In this document: positions 1 to 7,887 of the stretch, piece by piece
How the letters are laid out: each line of letters begins with the position of its first letter
Numbering within the stretch: position 1 is the first letter of the stretch
NCBI RefSeq assembly: GCF_001425705.1
Contig: NZ_LMDC01000028.1
Coordinates: 999,119-1,063,118 of the forward strand
Reading direction: 5' to 3'
Length of the DNA: 64,000 bases
DNA from: Pelomonas sp. Root1217
GTDB lineage: Bacteria; Pseudomonadota; Gammaproteobacteria; Burkholderiales; Burkholderiaceae_C
Made by a program: the position numbers and the translations under genes
Notes under the pieces: model-generated
Database searches by the model: none
What the model was told of the DNA's origin: nothing
What the model saw: the letters and a program-made list of their open reading frames with translations, nothing else

Positions 1-93
1 ATCTGGGCCTTCTATCTGGCTTACTGCGAAGCTGCCTTCGACACCGGCAACACCGACGTCATCCAGTTCACGCTGAGGAAAACCGGCCCATGA
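1..93 (+). CDS. Cyclopropane-fatty-acyl-phospholipid synthase family methyltransferase, C-terminal end
   Basis: Only the last 30 codons are in the window. The tail contains WAFYLAYCEAAF and DVIQFTLRK, which match the conserved C-terminus of the CFA synthase family (SAM-dependent methylation of unsaturated phospholipid acyl chains at the membrane). The stop overlaps the next gene's start as ATGA, so it is the upstream member of the 1-3701 operon. Whether it makes cyclopropane or, like UfaM, a methylated fatty acid cannot be told from the tail. Confidence 0.75.
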   Translation: MWAFYLAYCEAAFDTGNTDVIQFTLRKTGP

Positions 94-647
94 TCCGGCG
101 CCGCCTTTGGGTTCGCTTCGCGGCGGCCGCCACTGCCTCCCCCTTCACCATGCTTCCAGCCATCGCCGACGCCTCCATCCCCGCCGAACTGCGCAGCACC
201 CTGCCCCAGGTGCGCCTGCAGGGCACCGGCGTGCTGCGCTTCTTCGGCTTGCGCGTCTACGAGGCCCGGCTGTGGACGACGCCCGGCTTCGTGGCCGAGG
301 ACTACGCCCGCCAGCCTTTTGCTCTGGAGCTGATCTACGACCGCCGCCTCGAGGGCCAGGCCATCGCCGAGCGCTCGGTGGCGGAGATGCGGCGCGTGGG
401 CAGTTTCGACGAAGCCCAGGCCAAGCGCTGGCTGGCCCTGATGGTCAAGGCCTTTCCCGACGTAGCCGCCACCGACCGCCTGCTCGGCCTGCACGACGGC
501 CAGGGCGATGTGAGCTTCTTCCACAACGGCAAGCTCACCGCTCAGGTGGTGGATGCCGACTACGCCCGCCTGTTCTTCGGCATCTGGCTGGCTCGCCCAT
601 CATCCGCGCCGGCCCTGCGCGAGGCCCTGCTCGGCCCGGCGCGCTGA
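90..647 (+). CDS. Chalcone isomerase-like family protein, exported
   Basis: A 185-residue protein with a signal peptide over about residues 1-28 (basic start, hydrophobic core, ending near AIADA). The mature part shows the features of bacterial chalcone-isomerase-like proteins (VRLQGTGVLRFFGLRVYEARLW near the start, then LALELIYDRRLEG-like and FF.NG segments). These bacterial members are fatty-acid-binding-like folds; chalcone isomerase activity is not expected. The start overlaps the CFA-like stop (ATGA), so translation is coupled. It sits in the CFA/MFS/DUF3833/SDR operon, which suggests a lipid-related periplasmic role; the actual ligand is unknown. Confidence 0.7.
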   Translation: MIRRRLWVRFAAAATASPFTMLPAIADASIPAELRSTLPQVRLQGTGVLRFFGLRVYEARLWTTPGFVAEDYARQPFALELIYDRRLEGQAIAERSVAEMRRVGSFDEAQAKRWLALMVKAFPDVAATDRLLGLHDGQGDVSFFHNGKLTAQVVDADYARLFFGIWLARPSSAPALREALLGPAR

Positions 648-658
648 CCGCTCAAGCC

Positions 659-1936
659 ATGTCCACGACCGCCCTCGGCGCCCCGTCCATCGCCTTCGGC
701 TGGCGACGCGGCCTGGCCTATGCGAGCCTGAGCGTGCCGCTGGCCTTCGTCTCCCTGCCCCTTTACGTCAACCTGCCCTTTCACTACGCCTCGGTGCTCG
801 GCCTGCCGCTGTCGGTGCTTGGGGCGGTGATGCTGGCCGTGCGCTTGTTCGACGCCGTCGTCGACCCGGCTCTGGGGCGCGTCGCCGACGCCTTGTTCCG
901 GCGCGGCGCCAACACTGCGCGGTGTGCCGCGGCCCTTGGCAGTGCGGTGCTGGCCGTGGCCTTCGCGGCCCTGTGGCGGCCGCCATCCAGCGGGGTGACG
1001 GCATGGCTCGCGGGGGCGCTGCTGTTGTGCACCGTGGCCTACAGCGGCGTCAGCATCTTGCACCAGAGTTGGGGCACGCGCTGGGGTGGCGGGCCGGCGC
1101 TGCGCGCCCGCGTCACCGGCTGGCGCGAGGCCGGCACCGTGGTCGGCGTGCTGCTGGCCAGCGCCCTGCCCGCGTTGGCGGGCTGGAACGCCACCAGCCT
1201 CGCCCTCTCCGCCCTGCTGGTCGCCGGCCTGGTCGGCTTGAACCGCCTGCCCGCCGCAGTCTCTCCGCGGCCCGAGCCTCAAGCGCGTTCCGAACCCTCG
1301 CCGTGGCGGCATGCGGCCTTTCGCCAGTTGCTGGCCGTCTTCATGCTGAACGGCATCGCCAGCGCCATCCCGGCCACGCTGCTGCCCTTCTTCATCGCCG
1401 ACCGGCTGCAGCTGCCGCACTGGCAGGCGCCGCTGCTTTTGGGCTACTTTGGCGCCGCCGTGCTGGGCCTGCCGCTGTGGGTGCGCGCCGCCGCGCGCTG
1501 GGGCGTGTCGCCGGCCTGGCGGCTGGGCATGATGGCCAGCGTACTGGCCTTCGCCGCCACGCCGTGGCTTTCGGCGGGAGACGGCGCGGCCTTCGCTCTC
1601 GTCTGCCTGTGCAGCGGCCTGGCGCTGGGCGCCGACCTGGCTCTGCCCGGCGCGCTGCTGACCGGCGTTATCCACCAAGACGGCGCGGGCGGGCGCGGTG
1701 AGGGCGCCTACCTCGGCTGGTGGGCCTGCGCAACCAAGCTCAATCTCGCCCTGGCCGCAGGCCTGGCCCTGCCGCTGCTGGCGGTAGCCGGCTATCAGAG
1801 CGGCGGTGGTACCTCCGCGGGCCTGCAGGCCCTCGGTTGGGCCTATGGCGGGCTGCCCTGCCTGCTGAAGCTGCTGGCCGCCGCCGCGCTGCTGCGCGCC
1901 GAGCGTCTCAATCCGAACTGGAAGGACCGCGCATGA
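659..1936 (+). CDS. MFS transporter, GPH/melibiose-carrier-like
   Basis: 425 residues from the ATG 11 bases after the preceding stop. The frame is open far upstream, but the upstream part only shadows the chalcone isomerase gene. About twelve hydrophobic segments are visible; the first half has the GPH-type pattern VRLFDAVVDPALGRVAD, like the loop 2-3 region of sugar-cation symporters. The substrate is unknown. Position between lipid-type genes suggests a lipid-linked or small-molecule export role rather than sugar uptake (inference). The stop overlaps the next start (ATGA). Confidence 0.75.
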   Translation: MSTTALGAPSIAFGWRRGLAYASLSVPLAFVSLPLYVNLPFHYASVLGLPLSVLGAVMLAVRLFDAVVDPALGRVADALFRRGANTARCAAALGSAVLAVAFAALWRPPSSGVTAWLAGALLLCTVAYSGVSILHQSWGTRWGGGPALRARVTGWREAGTVVGVLLASALPALAGWNATSLALSALLVAGLVGLNRLPAAVSPRPEPQARSEPSPWRHAAFRQLLAVFMLNGIASAIPATLLPFFIADRLQLPHWQAPLLLGYFGAAVLGLPLWVRAAARWGVSPAWRLGMMASVLAFAATPWLSAGDGAAFALVCLCSGLALGADLALPGALLTGVIHQDGAGGRGEGAYLGWWACATKLNLALAAGLALPLLAVAGYQSGGGTSAGLQALGWAYGGLPCLLKLLAAAALLRAERLNPNWKDRA

Positions 1937-2469
1937 ACACGCTGCACCGCCGGGCCCTACTGGGCGCTGGCGCTGCCATCGCACTGACAGGCTGCGCCTC
2001 GCCGCAAGTCCAGGACTACGCCCAGGAAGCACCCAAGCTGGATCTGCGCAGCTTCTTCACCGGCTCGCTCAGCGCCAAGGGCATGTTCACCGATCGCTCC
2101 GGCCGTGTCGTCAAGCGCTTCACCGTCAGGATGGAGGCGCGCTGGGACGGCGACAACGGCGTCCTCGATGAACATTTCCAGTACAGCGATGGGAGCACGC
2201 AGCGCCGTGTCTGGCGGCTGCGTGCCCTCGGCCAGGGGCGCTTCAGCGGCGCGGCGGACGACGTCGTCGGCGAGGCCGGCGGCGAGAGCGCGGGCAATGC
2301 CTTGCGTTGGAACTACACCCTGGCCCTGCCGGTGGATGGCCGCGTCTGGAACGTCGCGCTGGACGACTGGATGTTCCTCATCGACGAGCGCACCATCCTC
2401 AACCGCTCGGCCATGAGCAAGTTCGGCCTGCACCTGGGCGACGTGACCCTGGTCATCACCAAGGACTGA
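1933..2469 (+). CDS. DUF3833 family lipoprotein
   Basis: 178 residues. The start ATG overlaps the MFS stop (ATGA). The N-terminus is a lipoprotein signal: two arginines, a hydrophobic stretch, and the lipobox LTGC with Cys about residue 20. The rest carries the DUF3833 pattern: a FFTG..SAKGMF block near 40, RMEARWDGD..LDE.F.Y.DG in the middle, and a WMFLIDERTILNRS..SKFG.HLGDVTL ending. The function is unknown in the family. Members are regularly found with CFA-like, chalcone-isomerase-like and SDR genes, as here. Confidence 0.8.
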   Translation: MNTLHRRALLGAGAAIALTGCASPQVQDYAQEAPKLDLRSFFTGSLSAKGMFTDRSGRVVKRFTVRMEARWDGDNGVLDEHFQYSDGSTQRRVWRLRALGQGRFSGAADDVVGEAGGESAGNALRWNYTLALPVDGRVWNVALDDWMFLIDERTILNRSAMSKFGLHLGDVTLVITKD

Positions 2470-2472
2470 TGC

Positions 2473-3249
2473 ATGCCGCTGAACCCTCCGCTGGCAGACT
2501 GGCAAGGCCGTTGGGTCTGGGTCATCGGCGCGTCATCGGGCATCGGCCGCGCGGCCGCCGCGGCCCTGAGCCGGCGCGGGGCCAGGGTCATCGTGTCGGC
2601 CCGCCAGGCCGAGTCGCTGCAGGCCTTTGTGGGAGAGCACCCGGGCAGCGTGGCCCTGCCGCTGGACGTGACGCGACCGGAGGAGTTCCAGGCCGTGGCC
2701 CGGTCGGTCCAGGCCCATGCACACGGAGCGCCGGCCCTGGTGCTGTACTGCGCCGGCCACTACAAGGCCCAGCAGGCCACGCAGTTCAATCGGCAGGAGA
2801 TGGAGAGGCATCTGGCCGTCAACTACGCCGGCGTGCTGCATCTGCTGGAGGCCATGCTGCCGCTGATGCTCGCGGCGCGCAGCGGCCACCTCTGCCTCGT
2901 CGGCAGTGTGGCGGGCTACCGCGGGCTGCCGCTGTCCCTGGCCTACGGCCCCACCAAGGCGGCGCTGAACAACCTGGCCGAGAACCTCTACCTGGACCTG
3001 CATCCGCAGGGTCTGGGCGTGTCCATCGTCAACCCCGGCTTTGTCCAGACGCCGCTGACGGCCCAGAACCGCTTCCACATGCCGGCCCTGATCTCGCCGG
3101 AAGAGGCCGCCGAGCACATGATCAAGGGTTGGGCGCGCGGCCGCTTCGAGATGAATTTCCCGCGCCGCTTCACGGCCTGGATGCGCCTGCTGCGCTGCCT
3201 GCCTGATGCCTGGTATTTCGCAGCCGTGCGCCGCGCCACGAGAGCCTGA
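2473..3249 (+). CDS. Short-chain dehydrogenase/reductase
   Basis: 258 residues, three bases after the DUF3833 stop. The Rossmann glycine motif GASSGIG lies near residue 20, the structural NYAG near 117, the catalytic Ser in the VGSVAGY segment, and the catalytic YxxxK in AYGPTKAAL. It is a classical NAD(P)-dependent oxidoreductase of the cytoplasm; the substrate is not identifiable. The C-terminal 60 residues (MIKGWARGRFEMNFP...) resemble SDRs of the same DUF3833/MFS operon in other proteobacteria. The stop overlaps the next start by one base (TGATG). Confidence 0.8.
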   Translation: MPLNPPLADWQGRWVWVIGASSGIGRAAAAALSRRGARVIVSARQAESLQAFVGEHPGSVALPLDVTRPEEFQAVARSVQAHAHGAPALVLYCAGHYKAQQATQFNRQEMERHLAVNYAGVLHLLEAMLPLMLAARSGHLCLVGSVAGYRGLPLSLAYGPTKAALNNLAENLYLDLHPQGLGVSIVNPGFVQTPLTAQNRFHMPALISPEEAAEHMIKGWARGRFEMNFPRRFTAWMRLLRCLPDAWYFAAVRRATRA

Positions 3250-3701
3250 TGACCATGCCCGCCCATTCCTGCGACGCACGCACCAGCGCCCTGATCGACG
3301 CCTATGTCGACTTGACCCGCGACAGGCTCGCCGCGCTGATGGCGCTGTACGACGAGCAGGCCGCCTTCAAGGATCCCTTCAACGACGTCATCGGCCGCGC
3401 GGCCATCACGCACATCTTCAGCGACATGTTCGAGCAGCTGCGCGAGCCGCGCTTCGACGTGCTGCATGCGGCGACCGAAGGTGACGATGCCTTCCTGACC
3501 TGGGAGCTTCACTTCCGGCGCCAGTCGGGCGGTAGTCCCATGACCATCCGCGGCGCCAGCCATCTGCGCTACTCGCCCGCCGGCCTCGTGGTCCTGCACC
3601 GGGACTATTGGGATGCTGCCGAGGAGCTGTACGCCAAGCTGCCGGTTCTGGGTGGCCTGATGCGCATGCTGAGGCGGCGGCTGTCAGCATCGCGGAGGTA
3701 G
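3249..3701 (+). CDS. NTF2-like (SnoaL-type) protein
   Basis: 150 residues, last gene of the operon. The N-terminus has the NTF2-like cone-fold pattern: a long helix (LIDAYVDLTRDRLAALMALYDEQAAFKDPFN), VIGRAAITHIFSDMFEQL, and beta strands ending LVVLHRDYWDAAEELY. Such proteins are binding or isomerase-like folds with varied substrates. The gene converges on the flavoprotein gene on the other strand, leaving only 16 bases between the two stops. Confidence 0.75.
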   Translation: MTMPAHSCDARTSALIDAYVDLTRDRLAALMALYDEQAAFKDPFNDVIGRAAITHIFSDMFEQLREPRFDVLHAATEGDDAFLTWELHFRRQSGGSPMTIRGASHLRYSPAGLVVLHRDYWDAAEELYAKLPVLGGLMRMLRRRLSASRR

Positions 3702-3717
3702 ACGGTGCCCCTGGCCC

Positions 3718-4599
3718 CTAGAGGCCAGAAATCAAGGAACGGTGGGCGGCCGCACCTGTCATCGCACCGTCGCCCACGGCCGTCGCCACATTGCCGAAGG
3801 GCGAAGCCGCATCCCCGCAGGCGAACACGCCGCGCACAGAGGTTTCCATCATCGAGCGACGCAGATAGGGTCCTGCCGCCCCCTGCTCGAACTCGCAGTC
3901 CAGTTGCTCGGCCAGTGGGCTGGCCATGCGCGTGCGCGTCGCCGTGAACAATCCCGCCAGTGGCAGGCGGCGGCCATCCACCAGTTCCACGGTCATCGCC
4001 TCGGTGATGCGTGCGATCGGCACGGGCTCTACCGCCACGCCGCGCGCCGCCAGGGCGTTCGCCTGCTCGGCGTCGGGCTCGAAGGCGCCGTTGAGGAAGA
4101 AAGTCGTCGGCCCCCAGTCGGGCAGCATCAACGCGTGGTGCATGGACAGCGCGCTGCTGGCCAGCACGCCGATGGCGCCCTGCTCCAGCTCGTAGCCGTG
4201 GCAATAGGGGCAGTGGAAGACCGTTGTGCCCCAACGCTCGGCCAGGCCTTCGACAGCCGGCAGTTCATCGACGACGCCGGTCGCCAGCACCAGGCGGCGC
4301 GCTCGCAGCGTTTCGCCGCTCACTTCGACCTCGAAGGCCTCGCCTTGCTTACGCGCGGCAGCGGCCAGGCCGTCACGCCAGCTCACGTTCGGATAGGCCA
4401 GCAACTGCGCCTTCGCCTCGGCCACGATGTCGCCGGGCGACCGCCCATCCTGGCCGAGAAAGCCGTGGGAGGCCTCGACAAAGCGATTGCGTCGCTGGCC
4501 CGCGTCGACGACAACGATGCGCCGCCGCGCTCGGGCAAGCTGCAATGCAGCGGACAGGCCGGCAAAGCTGCCGCCGACGATGAGCGCGTCAAACATCAT
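3718..4599 (-). CDS. Thioredoxin-reductase-like NAD(P)/FAD oxidoreductase
   Basis: 293 residues. FAD-binding GGSFAG is near residues 9-14 and a redox-active CPYC at residues 130-133, the spacing of the thioredoxin reductase family. A final GDAAS FAD segment lies near the end (VFACGDAAS). The protein is shorter than, and different from, true TrxB, and belongs to the branch often found alone with an Rrf2-type regulator. It probably reduces a dithiol or acts in stress response; the partner is not visible. Its start overlaps the Rrf2 gene's end by 11 bases, so the pair is co-transcribed from the Rrf2 promoter. Confidence 0.8.
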   Translation of the reverse strand: MMFDALIVGGSFAGLSAALQLARARRRIVVVDAGQRRNRFVEASHGFLGQDGRSPGDIVAEAKAQLLAYPNVSWRDGLAAAARKQGEAFEVEVSGETLRARRLVLATGVVDELPAVEGLAERWGTTVFHCPYCHGYELEQGAIGVLASSALSMHHALMLPDWGPTTFFLNGAFEPDAEQANALAARGVAVEPVPIARITEAMTVELVDGRRLPLAGLFTATRTRMASPLAEQLDCEFEQGAAGPYLRRSMMETSVRGVFACGDAASPFGNVATAVGDGAMTGAAAHRSLISGL

Positions 4600-5050
4600 G
4601 GTGAAGGTCCTTGAATGACAGGCCGCGGGCCTGCATGCGTTGCCGAAAGTCCTCGGCCAACACGGACAGCTTCACGCCGTGCAGCCGCGACACGAGCAGG
4701 GCTTCAGCTTCGGCATAGGCTGTCCCAAGTGCCGTATTGACAGCCTGCTCGACGAGGCAGCTCGATTGCTCATCGCGCAACCCTGCAGCCAAGAATGGCG
4801 GCGCTCCCAGCGCCGCATGCACGTCGCCCAGCGTCATGGCCGACAACGGGCAGCCCAGCACCCAACCGCCGCCATGCCCCTTGGCCGAGGCGACGAAACC
4901 GGCCTTGCGCAAGCCCGCCATGAGCCGCCGCACGACGACGGGATTCGTGCTCATCGCCCGCGCCAGCGTCTCGGAGGTCACCGGAGTCTGGCTCTCGGCC
5001 ATGTGCAGCAGCATGTGTAAAACGCCGGATAGCTTGCCATCTCTTTTCAT
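4589..5050 (-). CDS. Rrf2 family transcriptional regulator
   Basis: 153 residues. The start MKRDGKLSGVLHMLLHMAE and the HTH (LARAMSTNPVVVRRLMAGLRKAGFV, about residues 28-53) followed by the wing GHGGGW are typical of Rrf2 regulators. Only two cysteines are visible, in GCPLS and SSCLVEQ; the three-Cys cluster seen in IscR/NsrR is absent, so it may be a redox thiol sensor and not a cluster sensor (inference). The start codon lies inside a 23-bp palindrome, and no Shine-Dalgarno precedes it, which suggests autorepression and a leaderless message. Confidence 0.85.
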   Translation of the reverse strand: MKRDGKLSGVLHMLLHMAESQTPVTSETLARAMSTNPVVVRRLMAGLRKAGFVASAKGHGGGWVLGCPLSAMTLGDVHAALGAPPFLAAGLRDEQSSCLVEQAVNTALGTAYAEAEALLVSRLHGVKLSVLAEDFRQRMQARGLSFKDLHHDV

Positions 5051-5070
5051 GCAACTATATTAGTTTCATG
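5048..5070. promoter_or_regulatory. 23-bp palindrome, probable Rrf2 operator
   Basis: Arms CATGCAACTA and TAGTTTCATG flank a TAT centre; 9 of 10 positions are symmetric. The left arm contains the complement of the Rrf2 start codon. The length and AT-rich centre fit Rrf2-family operators. Binding would cover the -10 and start site of the regulator gene. It may also affect the divergent gene starting at 5249. Confidence 0.65.
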
Positions 5071-5084
5071 AAAAACTGACGCAA
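5057..5084 (-). promoter_or_regulatory. Predicted sigma-70 promoter of the Rrf2-flavoprotein pair
   Basis: Read on the minus strand: -35 TTGCGT (5084-5079), a 16-base spacer, and -10 TAATAT (5062-5057). The predicted first base falls about 7 bases further, at the A of the ATG (5050), so the message would start with the start codon. The -10 lies in the palindrome's core. Confidence 0.5.
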
Positions 5085-5248
5085 GCCGATGCCTTACATG
5101 CCCTTGCGATCGGCAGGGATTCGCCGCACTGCCGCTGGCGAAGGTGGCCGTCGATTCGTCGGCCATTGGCGGCGATTCGCCGATTTGCGGCCACGCCGCC
5201 TGCCACGAGCATGTCTACTCACGCCATCGCAAGTCGAGAACCGCATCC

Positions 5249-5977
5249 ATGAGATCCAACCGCACCCGCTATCGCCCGCCCTACCACCCGGCACACCGCG
5301 TCGTTTTCGGGCTGGGCGTCATCGGCATCGGCACGCTGGCTCTGCTGGACAACCTCCATGTCTTCGGCATGCCGCTGCTGCGCACCTTTTGGCCGCTGGC
5401 CCTGGTGCTGTTCGGCCTGAGCCGCATCGTCTGGCCGCGCCACGCGGGCAACTGGCTGTTCGGCATCGCTCTGGTCATCGTCGGCGCCGTGATGACCGCG
5501 CAGAACCTGGATCTCGTCAGCATCCGACTGCGCGACTGGTGGCCGGTCTTCATCATCCTGGGTGGCCTGTCCATCCTGGCGCGTGGCCTGTTCCCGCGCT
5601 ACCGCGGAGCAGGGGCTTGCGCCGACACGCCCTCGACGCTCGAGCACGGTGACCGCATTGCTATCGATGCCAGCTTCAGCGCCATTCGCCAGCAAAACGA
5701 TTCGCGCGCCTTCAAGGGCGGGCGCATCGACGTGACCTTCGGCGGCGTCGAGCTGGACTTGCGCCAGGCCGCGATCGATGGCCCCGAGGCCGTGCTCGAG
5801 ATTTCGGCCCGCTTCAGCGGTGTCGAGCTACGCGTGCCGCGCGACTGGCAAGTCGTGGTCGACATCGCGCCGACGCTGGGCGGCGTGGAGGACCGCACCG
5901 TGCCGCCCATGAACCCGACGCAGCGCCTCGTGCTGCGGGGCGACGCGATGTTCGGCGGCGTCGAAGTCAAGAACTGA
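5249..5977 (+). CDS. LiaF-like membrane protein (LiaF transmembrane plus C-terminal domain)
   Basis: 242 residues. The start is the ATG after GAGAACCGCATCC; an upstream in-frame ATG at 5144 would add residues unlike the family. There are four hydrophobic segments in the first ~105 residues (VVFGLGVIGIGTLALLD, LLRTFWPLALVLFGL, WLFGIALVIVGAV, WPVFIILGGLSIL). The C-terminal half is a beta-helix-like domain with FGGVELDL, FSGVELRVP and MFGGVEVKN repeats, as in LiaF/VraT-type proteins. In Firmicutes LiaF inhibits a partner kinase. Here the next two genes are a LytS-type kinase and LytTR regulator, so it is a plausible membrane partner of that pair. Confidence 0.75.
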   Translation: MRSNRTRYRPPYHPAHRVVFGLGVIGIGTLALLDNLHVFGMPLLRTFWPLALVLFGLSRIVWPRHAGNWLFGIALVIVGAVMTAQNLDLVSIRLRDWWPVFIILGGLSILARGLFPRYRGAGACADTPSTLEHGDRIAIDASFSAIRQQNDSRAFKGGRIDVTFGGVELDLRQAAIDGPEAVLEISARFSGVELRVPRDWQVVVDIAPTLGGVEDRTVPPMNPTQRLVLRGDAMFGGVEVKN

Positions 5978-5978
5978 A

Positions 5979-7043
5979 GTGCACCCGCTGCTGGCGCACC
6001 GGCGCGGCTTGGCCGCCTGCCTGCTGGCCGCCGCGTTGGCCGGCACGGCGCTGGCCGCGCTGCTGGGCAAGCAAGGTCCGGTCGACTTCGCCTGGGCCTT
6101 GGCCTGGGCGCTGCCACTGAGCACGGTGCTGAGCTTTGTCGCGCTGTCGCTCTATCACGTCTGCCGCAGCCAGCCCTTCGGGGCCGGCCGCTGGCCGCGC
6201 GCACTGGCTGCACGGGTCTCCGCCGTGCTGCTGCTTGGCGGCGGCGCCCTTGCGCTTGCGTCGGGTTGGAATGCGGTCGGCCTTGCCCTGGGCCGCCCGG
6301 CAGGCCTTGTTGCGACGACGCCAGCGATCTGGAGCGTCCTCCTGCTGGCCAACCTCATCCTGCTGACACTGTCGGTGCTGGCCCACGACCTGCTGCTGGC
6401 CGTCGAAGCCGCGCAGGCCTCAGCCACGCGCGAGGCCGAAGCGCGGCTGTTGGCCCGCGACATGGAGCTGCAGCTGCTGCGCCAGCAGATCGACCCCCAT
6501 TTCCTTTTCAACAGCCTGAACTCCATCAGCGCGCTGACCAGCTTCGACCCCGCCGGCGCGCGGCAGATGAGCATCGACCTGGCGCAGTTCTTCCGCCAGA
6601 CGCTGGCCTTGGGCAGCCGCGAGCGTATCCGCCTGGAGGAGGAGCTTGAACTCATCGGTCACTACCTCGCCATCGAGCGCCAACGCCTGGGCGACAAGCT
6701 GCGCAGCGCCTTCGACACACCGCCCGAAACGCTGGCCGCCCTGCTGCCGCCGCTGACGCTGCAGCCCCTGGTCGAAAACGCCCTCAAGCACGGCCTGCGC
6801 GCGCTGGACGAGGGTGGCCTCGTGCAGATCCAAGCCTTGGTGCGCGACGGCTGGCTGCACTTGGCCGTGCGTAACCCCGTGCCCGCAGAACCCACGCGCG
6901 AGACTGGTTTGGGCCAGGGCCTGCGCCATCTGCGCGAGCGCCTGGCCGCGCAGTACCGCGACCGCGCCCGTGTGAGCTGGGGCGCGACGCCCGAGGGCTT
7001 CGCGGTCGAGATCAGCATTTCATTCGAAACCGAAACGCCATGA
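5979..7043 (+). CDS. LytS-type sensor histidine kinase
   Basis: 354 residues from a GTG start one base after the LiaF-like stop. Four hydrophobic segments fill residues ~8-140 and there is no obvious extracytoplasmic sensing domain. The His_kinase domain follows: phosphoacceptor His174 in QQIDPHFLFNSLNSI, an N box LVENALKHGL near 265, and a glycine-rich GLGQGLRHL near 307. The stop overlaps the regulator's start (ATGA). Autophosphorylates and passes phosphate to the LytTR regulator; the lack of a sensor domain suggests it reads membrane state or the LiaF-like protein (inference). Confidence 0.85.
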   Translation: MHPLLAHRRGLAACLLAAALAGTALAALLGKQGPVDFAWALAWALPLSTVLSFVALSLYHVCRSQPFGAGRWPRALAARVSAVLLLGGGALALASGWNAVGLALGRPAGLVATTPAIWSVLLLANLILLTLSVLAHDLLLAVEAAQASATREAEARLLARDMELQLLRQQIDPHFLFNSLNSISALTSFDPAGARQMSIDLAQFFRQTLALGSRERIRLEEELELIGHYLAIERQRLGDKLRSAFDTPPETLAALLPPLTLQPLVENALKHGLRALDEGGLVQIQALVRDGWLHLAVRNPVPAEPTRETGLGQGLRHLRERLAAQYRDRARVSWGATPEGFAVEISISFETETP

Positions 7044-7780
7044 CGCTGCAAGCCCCTTTGCGTGCATTGATCGCCGACGACGAACCCCTGGCCCGTCGCT
7101 TGCTGCGCGAGTTCCTGAAGATCCACGCCGACATCACCGTCGCCGCCGAGGCCGAGAACGGCCTGGACGCCGCACGCGCCATCACCGAGATCAAACCCGA
7201 CCTTGTCTTTCTCGACATCCAGATGCCGCGCCTGACGGGCCTCGAAGTGCTGGAGCTGACCGGCCGCCGCGACGGCGTCATCTTCACGACGGCGCATGAC
7301 CAGCACGCCATGCGCGCTTTCGAGCTGCATGCCGTGGACTATCTGCTCAAGCCCTTCAATCAGGCCCGCTTTGACACCGCGCTGACGCGAGCGCGCCGGT
7401 TGCTTGGCCAGGCCCAGCCCGGGTTGGACAAGCTCGTCGCACCCCAGGGGCTCAGTCGCGTCCTTGTGCGCGACGCTGATCGCAACGGCGGCATGCAGGT
7501 GCTGGCCATCGACGCCATCGACTACATCGAGGCCCAAGCCGACAACGTCGCCTTCCACAGCGGCGGGCGGGACCACCTGAAGGCCCAGCGCATCTCCGAC
7601 CTGGAGGCCCAGCTCGACCCTGGCCGCTTCGTGCGCGTGCATCGCTCCTTCATCATCAATCTCGCGGCCCTGCAGGCTCTGGAGAAGACGGACAGCGACG
7701 CCCACGTCGCGCGCATGAAGAACGGCAAGCGCATTCCCGTCAGCCGCAGCGGCTACGACAGGCTGCGCGCGGTACTCTGA
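7040..7780 (+). CDS. LytTR-family response regulator
   Basis: 246 residues. The receiver domain has acidic DDEP near residue 14, phospho-acceptor Asp59 in VFLDIQMPRL, Thr in FTTAHD and Lys in LLKPFNQ near 110. The C-terminal LytTR DNA-binding domain includes AIDYIEAQADNVAFHSGG, FVRVHRSFIINLAAL and a KNGKRIPVSRSGYDRL ending. Translationally coupled to the kinase. LytTR proteins bind pairs of direct repeats; I did not find an obvious pair in front of this operon. Confidence 0.9.
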   Translation: MTLQAPLRALIADDEPLARRLLREFLKIHADITVAAEAENGLDAARAITEIKPDLVFLDIQMPRLTGLEVLELTGRRDGVIFTTAHDQHAMRAFELHAVDYLLKPFNQARFDTALTRARRLLGQAQPGLDKLVAPQGLSRVLVRDADRNGGMQVLAIDAIDYIEAQADNVAFHSGGRDHLKAQRISDLEAQLDPGRFVRVHRSFIINLAALQALEKTDSDAHVARMKNGKRIPVSRSGYDRLRAVL

Positions 7781-7839
7781 CGCGCGCCGCGAAGGCTGCG
7801 GCGGGAAAACACGGAGCCACAGGGCGGCCGCGATCGTTA

Positions 7840-7853
7840 GGATAGCGCTATCC
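7840..7853. promoter_or_regulatory. LacI-family operator, perfect 14-bp palindrome
   Basis: GGATAGCGCTATCC, a perfect palindrome with the central CG typical of LacI-family operators, lies 35 bases before the gluconokinase start. Two near-identical copies flank the LacI gene's promoter (13159 and 13269), linking this operon to that regulator. Confidence 0.8.
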
Positions 7854-7887
7854 AACGGTCCCCTTTTGTCCCTCGCCAGCCGTCCCC

